This document shows, piece by piece, positions 37,527 to 46,841 of a stretch of 64,000 nucleotides of DNA. Source of the DNA: Sphingomonas sediminicola (GTDB lineage Bacteria; Pseudomonadota; Alphaproteobacteria; Sphingomonadales; Sphingomonadaceae); contig NZ_CP060782.1 of NCBI RefSeq assembly GCF_014489515.1, positions 1,922,001 through 1,986,000 on the forward strand, written 5' to 3'. The notes under the pieces are model-generated. The model ran no database searches. It was given only the letters and a program-made list of their open reading frames with translations, and was not told the DNA's origin. The first letter of the stretch is position 1. Every line of letters starts with the position of its first letter. Position numbers and translations under genes: made by a program.

Positions 37527-40392
37527 CCAGCACTTCCTCGCAGCGCGCGCAGAGCTCGCCGTCTTCCTTCACTTCCGGGAGGTAGCGCCAGCAGCGGCCG
37601 CACTTGTGATTATCCGTTTCATCCACCCGCAGCGCATCGCCCGCGCTCACTGACGAGACGATGAACAGTTCGGCCAGCGCGTCGGGGGACGCGGCCAGCT
37701 CGGGAACCGTGACCACCGCCTGAAGGCTGGAGCCGATGACCTTGTCGCGGCGGAGCGGCTCGATAGCTTCCGTGACCTGCGTCCGAAGCTCGCGGAGCTT
37801 GGCCCAGCGTCCGTCATCGGCGGGAACGTCCGGGATCTCCGGCCATTCGACCAGATGCACGGACTTCGCCTCCGGATAGCGCGTGCCCCAAACCTCCTCG
37901 GTGGTGAACACCAGCACGGGCGCGAGCCAACGCACCAGCCCCTGGAACAGCTCGTCGAGAACGGTGCGATACGCGCGCCGCTTGTCCGTCTGGAAGCCTG
38001 TCTCCGCATTCACTTCGCAGTAGAGGACGTCCTTGCGGATATCGAAATAGAAGGCCGAAAGATCGTTGTTGGCGAAGTCCGACAGCAGCCGCGTGTAGGT
38101 GTTGAAGTCGAAGTCGTTGACCGCCTGGCGCAGCTTCTTGTCCAGCTCCGCGGTCAGGTGGAGCATGTACAGCTCCAGCTCCGGCATTGCCTCGATGCCG
38201 ACCTTCTCCTCCTCGCGGAAGTCGGCGAGCGCGCCGAGCAGATAGCGGAAGGTGTTGCGGAGCTTGCGGTATTGGTCGGCGACGCCGGCGAGGATTTCCT
38301 TGCCGATGCGGTGGTCCTCGGTGAAATCGACCGAGAGCGCCCACAACCGCAGGATGTCGGCGCCATGCTCCTTCATCAGGTCGAGCGGATTGACCGTATT
38401 GCCGAGGCTCTTCGACATCTTGAGGCCCTTGGCATCCATCGTGAAGCCATGGGTCAGGACGGCGTTGAACGGCGCCCGGCCGCGCGTTCCGCAGCTTTCG
38501 AGAAGCGAGGACTGGAACCAGCCGCGATGCTGGTCCGAGCCTTCGAGATAGAGATCGGCGGGCCAGCGTTGCTCGGGCCAGCGGCCGCTCTCCAGCACAA
38601 AGGCGTGGGTCGAGCCGCTGTCGAACCAGACGTCGAGAATGTCGGTGACCATCTCGTAATCGTCGGGGTTGCGATTGCCGAGAAAGGCGGCGGCATTCTC
38701 CGCGTCCCAGGCATCGACCCCCTGCTCGCGAATGGCGGCGACGATGCGCTGGTTTACCTCATGGTCGACGAGCAGCTGGCCGGTCTTGCGATCGACGAAG
38801 AGTGCGATCGGCACACCCCAGGCGCGCTGGCGGCTGAGCACCCAGTCCGGACGACCCTCGACCATCGAGCCGATGCGGTTGCGGCCCTTTTCGGGAACGA
38901 AGCGAGTGTCGGCGATAGCGCGCATCGCCAGCTGGCGAAGCGTCGGCGTATGCTCGACCGCCCCGCCCTCATTGTCCCAACGCTGCTCGGCGAAGCTTTC
39001 GCAATGATAGCTGGGCAGCGGTCGGTCCATCGCGACGAACCATTGCGGCGTGCAGCGGTAGATGACCTTGGCCTTCGACCGCCACGAATGCGGATAGCTG
39101 TGCTGGAAGTCCGCGCTGGCGGCGAGCAAAGCACCGGCCTCGCGCAGGTCCGTGCAGATCGGCCCGTCCGGCGCGTTGAACTTGTTATTGATGACGCTGC
39201 CCTGCCCGCCGAGCCACAGCCAGTCGGGCCGGTAGAAGCCCGCCGCATCGACCGCGAAGACCGGGTCGATGCCGTTCGCCTTGCACAGCTCGAAGTCGTC
39301 CTCGCCATGGTCGGGCGCCATGTGAACGAGCCCCGTGCCCTGGTCGGTGGTGACGAAGTCGCCCGGCAGGAACGGCCGCGGCTTGGCGAAAAAGCCGCCG
39401 AGCTTATGCATGGGGTGGCGGGCGATGGTGCCGGCGAGCTCAGAGCCCTTGAACTGCTTCTCGATCTCGACGGTGAGCTTCTGCAAGCGATCAACGACCT
39501 GCGGGAGTAAGCCTTTAGCTACAAGCAGTCGACGGCCCACAGACGGGTTGACGGCTGGGCCCTCGTGGAGACCGGCCTTCACGCTCACGAGGACGTATTC
39601 AACGTCCGGCCCATAGGCGATCCCCTGGTTGACCGGAATCGTCCACGGCGTCGTCGTCCACACGACCGCATGAGCGCCAACCAGCTCGGGTATCGGGCTC
39701 TCGACGATCTCGAACGCCACATCGATCTGCGTCGAGGTGATGTCCTCATATTCGATCTCGGCCTCGGCCAGCGCGGTCTTCTCGACCGGCGACCACATGA
39801 CCGGCTTGGCGCCCCGATATACCTGCCCGCTCTCGGCGAACTTCATCAGCTCCGCGACGATCGTCGCCTCCGCCTGGAAATCCATCGTCAAATAGGGATG
39901 GTCCCAGTCGCCGCCGATGCCGAGCCGCTTCAGCTGCTCGCGCTGCGTGTCGACCCAATGCTGGGCATAGGCGCGGCACTCGGCGCGGAATTCCTTGACC
40001 GGCACCTCGTCCTTGTTGAGCTTCTTCTTGCGGTACTGCTCCTCGACCTTCCATTCGATCGGAAGCCCGTGGCAGTCCCAGCCGGGCACGTAGGGTGCGT
40101 CTTTGCCCAGCAACGTCTGAGTGCGGACGACCATGTCCTTCAGGATGTGATTCAGCGCATGGCCGATGTGCATGTCGCCATTGGCGTACGGCGGGCCGTC
40201 GTGAAGGATGAACTTCTCGCGGCCGGCGCGGCTGGCGCGGACCTGCTGGTAGATGTCGCCTTCCAGCCAGCGGGCAAGAATCGCCGGCTCCTTCTGCGGC
40301 AGGCCGGCTTTCATCGGAAAGTCGGTCTTGGGCAGGAAGACGGTCGGGCGATAATCCCGCTTCACTTCAGTGGTGTCAGGGCTGTCGGCCAT
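37519..40392 (-). CDS. ileS: Isoleucyl-tRNA synthetase
   Basis: IleS charges tRNA-Ile and edits valine. The 957-residue protein has the class I HIGH box (NGDMHIGHALNHILKD, near residue 65) and KMSKS loop (KMSKSLGN near 610). It has the editing domain between them and a C-terminal zinc finger CGRCWRY...CARCEEVL. The ATG at 40392 gives MADSPDTTEVKRDY; an in-frame upstream extension would run into ribF. It follows ribF by 43 bases and overlaps lspA. Confidence 0.97.
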   Translation of the reverse strand: MADSPDTTEVKRDYRPTVFLPKTDFPMKAGLPQKEPAILARWLEGDIYQQVRASRAGREKFILHDGPPYANGDMHIGHALNHILKDMVVRTQTLLGKDAPYVPGWDCHGLPIEWKVEEQYRKKKLNKDEVPVKEFRAECRAYAQHWVDTQREQLKRLGIGGDWDHPYLTMDFQAEATIVAELMKFAESGQVYRGAKPVMWSPVEKTALAEAEIEYEDITSTQIDVAFEIVESPIPELVGAHAVVWTTTPWTIPVNQGIAYGPDVEYVLVSVKAGLHEGPAVNPSVGRRLLVAKGLLPQVVDRLQKLTVEIEKQFKGSELAGTIARHPMHKLGGFFAKPRPFLPGDFVTTDQGTGLVHMAPDHGEDDFELCKANGIDPVFAVDAAGFYRPDWLWLGGQGSVINNKFNAPDGPICTDLREAGALLAASADFQHSYPHSWRSKAKVIYRCTPQWFVAMDRPLPSYHCESFAEQRWDNEGGAVEHTPTLRQLAMRAIADTRFVPEKGRNRIGSMVEGRPDWVLSRQRAWGVPIALFVDRKTGQLLVDHEVNQRIVAAIREQGVDAWDAENAAAFLGNRNPDDYEMVTDILDVWFDSGSTHAFVLESGRWPEQRWPADLYLEGSDQHRGWFQSSLLESCGTRGRAPFNAVLTHGFTMDAKGLKMSKSLGNTVNPLDLMKEHGADILRLWALSVDFTEDHRIGKEILAGVADQYRKLRNTFRYLLGALADFREEEKVGIEAMPELELYMLHLTAELDKKLRQAVNDFDFNTYTRLLSDFANNDLSAFYFDIRKDVLYCEVNAETGFQTDKRRAYRTVLDELFQGLVRWLAPVLVFTTEEVWGTRYPEAKSVHLVEWPEIPDVPADDGRWAKLRELRTQVTEAIEPLRRDKVIGSSLQAVVTVPELAASPDALAELFIVSSVSAGDALRVDETDNHKCGRCWRYLPEVKEDGELCARCEEVLDA

Positions 40393-40435
40393 TGCGCGCG
40401 GCTCTAGCGGGGGCGTCCCGGATTGCAAACCGCGC

Positions 40436-41368
40436 TTATTCGGGCAGCGCCAGCAGCTTGCGCGCCTCTGCCTCGTCGCCCCGCATGTGCTCGACCAGCG
40501 CGTCGAGGTTGTCGAACTTCTTTTCGTCGCGAATGAAGGCGTGGAGCGCGACCTCGATCTTTCGGCCGTAGAGGTCGGGCGTCTGGTCGAACAGATGCGC
40601 TTCGAGGAGCTCCACGGCGGGCTCGAACGTAGGGCGGATCCCGAAGCTGGCGACACCGGGATGCTCGGTACCATCGTCGAGCGTCACGCGGACCGCATAG
40701 ATGCCGTAGCGCGGCCGCTGATAATCGCCGAGCCGGAGATTGGCGGTAGGATAGCCGAGCTCGCGGCCGCGCTGATCGCCGCGCTCGACAATGCCCTCGA
40801 CCGCAAAATCGCGGGTGAGGAGCCGCGTCGCCTTCGCCGTATTGGCGGCCGCCAACGCCTCGCGGATGCGCCCGGACGCGACCCGCTCGCCGTCGACAAG
40901 CACCGCTCCGACCGTCTCGGCGGTAATCCCGTGCTGCGCTCCGACTTCGCGGAGCACCGTCGTGTTGCCGCCCCTTCCCTTGCCGAAGGTGAAGTCCTCG
41001 CCGGTCACGACGCCCGAGGCGCCGATCCTCTTGCCAAGGATATCCGCAACGAAATCCTCCGCAGTCGTTCCCGCAAGCTCCCCGCCGAAGCGGAAGACCA
41101 GCATCGCGTCGGCCCCCGCATGGGCGAACAGGCTTTCGCGCTGGTCGAGGGTCGTCAGCCGAAAGGGTGGGATGTCCGGCTTGAAATGCCGCACCGGATG
41201 GGGATCGAAGGTCGCGACGATCACCGGCCGCCGCATGTGGAAGCCGAGCGCGATCGCGCGGTTCACGACCGCCTGATGGCCGAGGTGGAAGCCGTCGAAA
41301 TTGCCGAGCGCGACGACCGCGCCGCGAAGCTCTTTGGGGATAGGTTCGTCGTGGTACAGCCGCTGCAT
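40436..41368 (-). CDS. ribF: Bifunctional riboflavin kinase/FAD synthetase
   Basis: RibF phosphorylates riboflavin to FMN and adenylates FMN to FAD. The ~310-residue protein has the nucleotidyltransferase GNFDGFHLGHQAVV near residue 24 and FDPHPVRHF. The C-terminal flavokinase has GRELGYPTANL, GIYAVRV and ASFGIRPTF. Start taken at MQRLYHDEPIP; an ATG three codons earlier is possible. It lies between the DUF2127 gene and ileS, the usual ribF-ileS-lspA order. Confidence 0.95.
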   Translation of the reverse strand: MQRLYHDEPIPKELRGAVVALGNFDGFHLGHQAVVNRAIALGFHMRRPVIVATFDPHPVRHFKPDIPPFRLTTLDQRESLFAHAGADAMLVFRFGGELAGTTAEDFVADILGKRIGASGVVTGEDFTFGKGRGGNTTVLREVGAQHGITAETVGAVLVDGERVASGRIREALAAANTAKATRLLTRDFAVEGIVERGDQRGRELGYPTANLRLGDYQRPRYGIYAVRVTLDDGTEHPGVASFGIRPTFEPAVELLEAHLFDQTPDLYGRKIEVALHAFIRDEKKFDNLDALVEHMRGDEAEARKLLALPE

Positions 41369-41407
41369 TGGGCGCAAGCTGTATCGGCGCTTCGCAGGCG
41401 CGGCAAA

Positions 41408-41884
41408 TCAGTGCGTCGGGAGGTGCTTCTTAAGAAGCCGATATTCGTGCCATGCGAGCACGATCACGAAGGCATCGAGGATCGACAGTAGGACCAGCCC
41501 GACGTCGTGGGTGAAGCTGTAGCGGTAGAGCTGATAGGCGATGAAGGCGCCGAAGACGACGAAGCAGGCGGGATAGGCCCACAGCTTCTCGCGAAGCAGG
41601 CCGACGACGACGGCAAGCTTCAGCAGCCCATGGGTGAAGAGATAGAATGCGTAGAAGTGCTGGGTCTCGAGCGAAAAGCCCTGCGCCAGCTTCAAGGCCG
41701 TGCTTGCCACCCAGTCCTGCGGGTCCTGCAACCGCTCATCGGTGATGAATTCGCCCAGGAAATTGATGATCGATTCATGAGCGACGAGGTAGAGCGCCAC
41801 GCCGCTCGCCATTTCGATCAGCGCGTAGAAGCCCTTCAGCCCGACGCTAAGCACAAACAGGCCGTGGATTCGCTTCTCGTTCAT
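41408..41884 (-). CDS. DUF2127 family membrane protein
   Basis: This 158-residue protein has four predicted helices. The LFVLSVGLKGFYALIEMASGVALYLV N-terminal block and HEYRLLKKH C-terminus are the DUF2127 pattern. The role is unknown; it is a small inner-membrane protein. It is first in a leftward group ending at the bamF-like gene, 39 bases before ribF. It diverges from rpsM. Confidence 0.8.
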   Translation of the reverse strand: MNEKRIHGLFVLSVGLKGFYALIEMASGVALYLVAHESIINFLGEFITDERLQDPQDWVASTALKLAQGFSLETQHFYAFYLFTHGLLKLAVVVGLLREKLWAYPACFVVFGAFIAYQLYRYSFTHDVGLVLLSILDAFVIVLAWHEYRLLKKHLPTH

Positions 41885-41912
41885 CGACCCGCGCGGCTAC
41901 ACGGCGAACCGC

Positions 41913-41941
41913 TTGACTTAAAGGGTCCCAAATCCTATTTC
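41913..41941 (+). promoter_or_regulatory. Probable sigma70-type promoter for rpsM-rpsK-rpoA
   Basis: TTGACT (41913-41918), a 17-base spacer and TATTTC (41936-41941) lie in the 210-base gap before rpsM. The rest of the gap, an approximately 150-base leader, shows no clear structured RNA by eye. Position and hexamers support a promoter; the start of transcription is not shown. Confidence 0.5.
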
Positions 41942-42094
41942 GCTCCTATCCCGATCCACCGGTTCCGGCGGCGCATTCGTGCGCGCGTCGGTTTTTCGTT
42001 TGGAGCGGGCCTAACAAGCGACGAGATGGGTTTCGATTGCCGGGGTATTTCGCTCTGAGCCATCGGCGCCTGTGGAGCTGAAGAAGGGTGAAGA

Positions 42095-42463
42095 ATGGCT
42101 CGTATTGCCGGGGTTAACATCCCCACCAACAAGCGCGTTGAAATTGCGCTGACCTACATCCACGGCATTGGCCGCACGACGGCCAAGGAAATCATCGGCA
42201 AGCTGGGGATCACCCCTGAGCGCCGGGTCCAGGACCTGACCGATCAGGAAGTCCTGCACATCCGCGAGACGATCGACCGCGACTACAGCGTCGAGGGCGA
42301 CCTTCGCCGCGAGACCGCGATGAACATCAAGCGGCTCATGGATCTCGCCTGCTACCGTGGCCTCCGCCACCGCAAGGGCCTCCCGGTCCGCGGCCAGCGC
42401 ACGCACACGAATGCGCGCACTCGCAAGGGCAAGGCCAAGCCGATCGCCGGTAAGAAGAAGTAA
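42095..42463 (+). CDS. rpsM: 30S ribosomal protein S13
   Basis: S13 sits in the head of the small subunit and contacts the 50S and P-site tRNA. The 122-residue protein begins [20 protein letters not shown] and ends in the basic tail [20 protein letters not shown]. The block [16 protein letters not shown] is diagnostic. It leads the rpsM-rpsK-rpoA cluster; adk and secY, its usual upstream neighbours, are absent. The ribosome-binding site is GAAGAAGGGTGAAG. Confidence 0.98.
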   Translation: MARIAGVNIPTNKRVEIALTYIHGIGRTTAKEIIGKLGITPERRVQDLTDQEVLHIRETIDRDYSVEGDLRRETAMNIKRLMDLACYRGLRHRKGLPVRGQRTHTNARTRKGKAKPIAGKKK

Positions 42464-42530
42464 GCTTCTTCCAAGGGTTTAACTTCGCCTTGGACCCTCG
42501 GTCGGGCGAATGGATGACAGGAATTTTCGA

Positions 42531-42920
42531 ATGGCACGCGAACCACAGCGCCTCCGCAGGCGGGAACGCAAGAACATCTCAGCCGGCGTCGCTCACGTGA
42601 ACGCCAGCTTCAACAATACCATGATCACCATCACCGACGCGCAGGGCAATGCGATTGCCTGGTCGAGCGCCGGAATGATGGGCTTCAAGGGAAGCCGCAA
42701 GTCGACTCCGTACGCCGCTCAGGTTGCCGCGGAAGACGCGGGCAAGAAGGCCGCCGAGCACGGCGTCCGCACGCTCGAGGTCGAAGTCAAGGGTCCGGGT
42801 TCGGGCCGCGAGAGCGCCCTTCGTGCGCTGCAGGCGGTCGGTTTCACGATCACATCAATCCGCGACGTCACGCCGATCCCGCACAACGGCGTCCGTCCGA
42901 GCAAGAGGCGCCGCGTCTAA
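42531..42920 (+). CDS. rpsK: 30S ribosomal protein S11
   Basis: S11 forms part of the platform and the mRNA exit region. The 129-residue product has [36 protein letters not shown] and the C-terminal [20 protein letters not shown]. Start chosen at [11 protein letters not shown]; an upstream in-frame ATG at 42510 adds residues not found in S11. It lies between rpsM and rpoA. Confidence 0.98.
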   Translation: MAREPQRLRRRERKNISAGVAHVNASFNNTMITITDAQGNAIAWSSAGMMGFKGSRKSTPYAAQVAAEDAGKKAAEHGVRTLEVEVKGPGSGRESALRALQAVGFTITSIRDVTPIPHNGVRPSKRRRV

Positions 42921-43013
42921 CCAACGCGGCCGCCGCCGCTGGGTGGTTTCCAGCGGCAGTTTGAAATTATCGGGCGGAACCCCACCTCTTCCGCCCAGGG
43001 CTAGGGAAACAAC

Positions 43014-44084
43014 ATGGCTGTCAACGCGAAGAACTGGCAGGAACTCAAGAAGCCGAACGCGCTGGAGCGCAAGCAGGGCGCGGGCGATGCTCGCCGCCGC
43101 GCCGTTTTCGTCGCCGAGCCGCTGGAGCGCGGTTTCGGAATGACGCTCGGCAACTCGCTGCGCCGCGTGCTTCTGTCGTCGCTTCAGGGCGCGGCAGTCA
43201 CGTCGATCAAGATCGAAGGTGTGCTGCACGAGTTCTCGAGCCTCGCGGGTGTCCGCGAGGACGTGACTGACATCGTGCTCAACGTGAAGCAAATCGCCCT
43301 TAAGATGGAAGGCGAAGGTCCGAAGCGGCTTGCGCTCTCCGCAACCGGTCCGGCGGAAGTCACCGCGGGCATGATCCAGGCAACGGGTGACATCGAAGTC
43401 ACCAACCCGGATCTCGTGATCTGCCACCTCGACGACGGCGCGACGCTCAACATGGAGCTGACCGTCGACATCGGTAAGGGCTACGTCCCGGCCGCCGCCA
43501 ACCGTCCGGTCGACGCTCCGATCGGGCTCATCCCGGTCGACGCTCTGTACAGCCCGGTCCGCCAGGTTGCGTACAAGGTCGAGAACACCCGCGTCGGTCA
43601 GGAGCTCGACTACGACAAGCTCAACCTGACAATCGAAACCGACGGCACGGTGACCCCGGAAGACGCGCTCGCTTATGCGGCCCGCATCCTCCAGGACCAG
43701 CTGCAGCTGTTCGTCCACTTCGACGAGGGCCAGGTCCGTGCAGCTGCGCCGATGACGGCCGGTATTGCGGTCCCGTCTGCTGCCGAGACGACCACTGACG
43801 CCAACCAGCTCAACCGCTACCTTCTCAAGAAGGTCGACGAGCTGGAGCTTTCGGTCCGTTCGGCGAACTGCCTGAAGAACGACAACATCATCTACATCGG
43901 CGACCTCGTTCAGAAGACCGAGGCCGAGATGCTCCGCACGCCGAACTTCGGCCGCAAGAGCCTCAACGAGATCAAGGAAGTCCTTGCCTCGATGGGCCTG
44001 CGCCTCGGCATGGACATCCCTGGCTGGCCGCCGGAGAACATCGAAGAGATGGCGAAGAAGCTCGAGCAGGAAATGCTCGGCTAA
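43014..44084 (+). CDS. rpoA: DNA-directed RNA polymerase alpha subunit
   Basis: RpoA starts polymerase assembly and contacts UP elements and activators. The 356-residue product has the N-terminal dimerisation domain ([23 protein letters not shown]) and the C-terminal domain ([29 protein letters not shown]). It is followed by a strong terminator and not by rplQ, the usual next gene. Confidence 0.98.
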   Translation: MAVNAKNWQELKKPNALERKQGAGDARRRAVFVAEPLERGFGMTLGNSLRRVLLSSLQGAAVTSIKIEGVLHEFSSLAGVREDVTDIVLNVKQIALKMEGEGPKRLALSATGPAEVTAGMIQATGDIEVTNPDLVICHLDDGATLNMELTVDIGKGYVPAAANRPVDAPIGLIPVDALYSPVRQVAYKVENTRVGQELDYDKLNLTIETDGTVTPEDALAYAARILQDQLQLFVHFDEGQVRAAAPMTAGIAVPSAAETTTDANQLNRYLLKKVDELELSVRSANCLKNDNIIYIGDLVQKTEAEMLRTPNFGRKSLNEIKEVLASMGLRLGMDIPGWPPENIEEMAKKLEQEMLG

Positions 44085-44111
44085 ACGCGCCGGACTTTCG
44101 TGGAAGACTTG

Positions 44112-44142
44112 AAGGGCCGTCCCGCCGGGGCGGCCCTTTTCT
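44112..44142 (+). terminator. Intrinsic terminator after rpoA
   Basis: AAGGGCCG and CGGCCCTT form a stem (extended inward by CCC/GGG) followed by TTTTC. It lies 28 bases after the rpoA stop and ends the rpsM-rpsK-rpoA transcript. The convergent argR gene ends at 44149, so the hairpin may also serve it. Confidence 0.85.
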
Positions 44143-44148
44143 TATTGG

Positions 44149-44622
44149 CTACTGAAGCTGGCCCGACGGTACGGCCTTGAGCTTCGCTGCAAGGGCTTCC
44201 GCATCTCCTGTGCTTCGGCAGGCGACGAAGATCGTATCGTCGCCGCAGATGGTTCCAACGATCTCCGCGAAGGGGGATTCGTCGAGAGCGACACCGACGA
44301 GATGCGCTGAACCCGGCGGGGTCCTGAGGACAACAATGGTCGCAGCGACGTCGATCGAGCGGACCCAGTCGCGCAGCACTAACGCGAGCCGCGAAGCCGT
44401 GGCTCCATTGGCAGGAAGCTGGTCGGGAAGCGTGTAGCTGATCCGGCCGTCGCGGCGGACCTTGAGCGCTCCGAGCTGCTCGAGGTCTCGCGACACGGTC
44501 GCCTGGGTTACTTCGAAGCCGAGACCCGCGAGGCGCGCAGCGACCTCTTCCTGACTCGCGAGGGCGTTGGCGCGGATGAGGTCCGCGACCGCGCGCTGTC
44601 GTCGTTCCTTGAGCTCACTCAT
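44149..44622 (-). CDS. argR: Arginine repressor ArgR
   Basis: ArgR is the arginine-sensing hexameric regulator of arginine biosynthesis. The ~157-residue protein has the N-terminal winged helix (TQATVSRDLEQLGALKV) and the C-terminal arginine-binding/oligomer domain (VVLRTPPGSAHLVG, IVGTICGDDTIF). ATG 44622 is preferred over GTG 44637. It diverges from argC, and candidate ARG boxes lie between them, consistent with autorepression and control of the arg operon. Confidence 0.93.
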   Translation of the reverse strand: MSELKERRQRAVADLIRANALASQEEVAARLAGLGFEVTQATVSRDLEQLGALKVRRDGRISYTLPDQLPANGATASRLALVLRDWVRSIDVAATIVVLRTPPGSAHLVGVALDESPFAEIVGTICGDDTIFVACRSTGDAEALAAKLKAVPSGQLQ

Positions 44623-44630
44623 GCGTTGCC

Positions 44631-44657
44631 TATGCACTAACTTGCATATTTATGCAA
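44631..44657. promoter_or_regulatory. Pair of overlapping ARG-box-like palindromes
   Basis: TTGCATATTTATGCAA (44642-44657) matches the ARG box layout TGNAT-WWWW-ATNCA, with C/G at the symmetric third positions. A second palindrome, TATGCA-CTAACT-TGCATA (44631-44648), overlaps it. They lie between the argR and argC starts, the expected place for ArgR hexamer binding. The variant half-site is inferred, not proven. Confidence 0.6.
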
Positions 44658-44679
44658 ATCAGTGAATAGGAGCCGCCTC

Positions 44680-45684
44680 ATGATTCGGACGGCCATTCTT
44701 GGAGCCTCGGGCTATGTCGGCGGCGAGCTGCTGCGTCTTCTCGCGGCGCACCCACAGCTGCACGCAGCGAAGCTGTTCGGCGAGAGCAAGGCCGGCCGGC
44801 CGGTTGCGGAAACGCATCCACATCTTGCGCCATTTTATGCAGGATCGTTCGAGAAGTTCGACGAGGCGGCGCTGGCGGATGTCGATTTGATCCTCGCCGC
44901 TTTGCCCCACGGGCACAGCCAAGACGTTGCGCCCACCATCCTCGAACGTGGCATCCCCTTCGTCGATCTCGGCGCAGACTTCCGCCTCAACAATGCCGCG
45001 ACCTACGAGCGCTGGTACGGCCACGCGCACAAGGCGCCCGCCCTGCTTGGCGAGTTCGTCTACGGCATTCCCGAACTCAACCGCGCGGCGATCCGTGGCT
45101 CGAAAGCGGTAGCCGCCGCCGGATGCTACGCCACCGCTGCGATCCTCGCGTTGAAACCCCTGGTGGACAGCGGACTCGTCAACCCAAAGAGCCTGATCGT
45201 CGACGCCGCTTCTGGCGTCAGCGGGGCCGGTCGCGAAGCGAAGGAAGCGACGGGCTTCAGCACGGTCGACGGCAGCTTCTCGGCTTATGGGCTGCTCAAC
45301 CACCGCCACACCGCTGAAATGGAAATGGCGCTGGACGCGACGGTGCTGTTCACGCCCCATCTCGTGCCGATGACCCGGGGAATCCTCGCGACCTGCTACG
45401 GTGAGGCGACCGGCGAAGGCGATCCCCTGGAGACGCTCAGGGCGGCTTATGCGGACGAGCCCTTTTTCCACGTCACGGACGCTTCGCCCGCGACCAAGTG
45501 GGTGTCAGGCTCGAACGGGGTTCAGGTCACGGCGCGCTACGACAACCGGACCGGACGCGTGCTCGCCCTCTCGGCGATCGACAATCTCGGAAAGGGCGCG
45601 GGGGGCCAGATGGTCCAGTGCGCCAATCTCATGCTCGGCCTCGAAGAGACCGCCGGGCTTACTGCAATCGGAGTCTATCCATGA
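44680..45684 (+). CDS. argC: N-acetyl-gamma-glutamyl-phosphate reductase
   Basis: ArgC reduces N-acetylglutamyl phosphate to the semialdehyde. The 334-residue protein has the NAD(P) fold ILGASGYVGGELLRLL at the N-terminus and the catalytic Cys in AAAGCYATAA near residue 150. It also has LNHRHTAEME. ATG 44680 has AGGAG upstream. It is the long ~330-residue type. The stop overlaps the argJ start (ATGA), beginning a tightly coupled arg operon. Confidence 0.96.
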   Translation: MIRTAILGASGYVGGELLRLLAAHPQLHAAKLFGESKAGRPVAETHPHLAPFYAGSFEKFDEAALADVDLILAALPHGHSQDVAPTILERGIPFVDLGADFRLNNAATYERWYGHAHKAPALLGEFVYGIPELNRAAIRGSKAVAAAGCYATAAILALKPLVDSGLVNPKSLIVDAASGVSGAGREAKEATGFSTVDGSFSAYGLLNHRHTAEMEMALDATVLFTPHLVPMTRGILATCYGEATGEGDPLETLRAAYADEPFFHVTDASPATKWVSGSNGVQVTARYDNRTGRVLALSAIDNLGKGAGGQMVQCANLMLGLEETAGLTAIGVYP

Positions 45685-46841
45685 GCGTAACCGCGGCCGA
45701 AGGGTTCGTCGCGGCCGGCTGCCACGCCGGCATCAAGAAGCGGCGCTTCGACATGGCCCTGCTCGCGACCGAAGATCGCCAGTCGGTGGCGTGCGCGGCC
45801 GTTTTCACGCAGAACAAGTTCGCCGCGCCGCCGGTCGAGCTGGACCGCAAGCTGCTCGCCGCCAACGGCGGGCGCGTGACGGCCGTCATCGTCAACTCCG
45901 GAAATGCGAACGCCGGGACAGGTGCGCCGGGATACAAGGACGCCCAGCTGATGGGCGCGGCTGCCGGCGACGCTTTGGGGGTCGACGCGTCGCAGGTCTT
46001 GGTCTGCTCGACCGGCATCATCGGCACGCCCTTGCCCATGGAGCCGATCCTGCACGCCACGCCAAAGCTCGCCAAGAGGCTGTCGGTCGAAGGCGGCCAT
46101 GATGCAGCTCGCGGAATCCTGACCACCGATCACAATCCGAAGGAAGTGCTGATCAAGGGCTCGACCTTCACGATCGGCGGAATGGCCAAGGGCTGCGGGA
46201 TGATTGCGCCGAACATGGCGACGATGCTGGCGTTCCTGACCACGGACGCCGACGTGCCGCGCGAATTCATTCAGAAGGTGTTGCGTTCGGCCTCCGACGC
46301 CACGTTCAACACGCTCAATGTCGACGGCGCGACCTCGACCAACGACACAGCAATGGTGCTGGCATCGGGCCGCCGCGGCAAGGCGAGCCACGAGGAGTTC
46401 GGCAATGCCCTCCTCGCCGCCTGCGAGGACCTGACCATGCAGATGGCGCGCGACGCCGAGGGCATGACCCGCATCGCGCGGCTGATCGTCACCGGCGCGG
46501 CCAACGACAATGAGGCGAAGATCGCAGCCAAGAACATCGTCGAGAACAATCTGGTGAAGTGCAGCTGGTACGGCGGCGACCCTTACTGGGGACGGCTGAT
46601 GGCCGCCGCTGGCTCCGCGGGCGTCGACATGGACGTCGCCAAGTCGCGCGTGGCCTATGGCGGGATCGTCGTCGCCAGGGGCGGCGCGGGCATCGCGCAC
46701 GACGGCGTCGCGCTCGCCCGGCACATGATGGGCGAAGAGGTCCAGATCGAGGTCCACCTCGGTGCCGGCAAGGCGTCCGCCCGGATGATCGGGATCGATC
46801 TCGGCCCCGGTTACATCAAAGAGAATAGCAAGACCTCATGA
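45681..46841 (+). CDS. argJ: Bifunctional ornithine acetyltransferase/N-acetylglutamate synthase
   Basis: ArgJ moves acetyl from N-acetylornithine to glutamate, giving the cyclic arginine pathway. The 386-residue Ntn-fold enzyme is cut before the Thr in MIAPNMATMLAFL. It also has VNSGNANAGTG near residue 65, VCSTGIIGTPLPM and WGRLMAAAGSAG near the C-terminus. Starts on an ATGA overlap with argC and ends on an ATGA overlap with argB. Confidence 0.96.
   Translation: MSVTAAEGFVAAGCHAGIKKRRFDMALLATEDRQSVACAAVFTQNKFAAPPVELDRKLLAANGGRVTAVIVNSGNANAGTGAPGYKDAQLMGAAAGDALGVDASQVLVCSTGIIGTPLPMEPILHATPKLAKRLSVEGGHDAARGILTTDHNPKEVLIKGSTFTIGGMAKGCGMIAPNMATMLAFLTTDADVPREFIQKVLRSASDATFNTLNVDGATSTNDTAMVLASGRRGKASHEEFGNALLAACEDLTMQMARDAEGMTRIARLIVTGAANDNEAKIAAKNIVENNLVKCSWYGGDPYWGRLMAAAGSAGVDMDVAKSRVAYGGIVVARGGAGIAHDGVALARHMMGEEVQIEVHLGAGKASARMIGIDLGPGYIKENSKTS

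Noticed and set aside
37855..39510. 551-codon open frame on the plus strand
   Set aside because: It lies entirely antisense to ileS, whose frame is complete with all synthetase motifs. Its translation is Arg/Leu-rich with no recognisable domain, the usual shadow in high-GC DNA.
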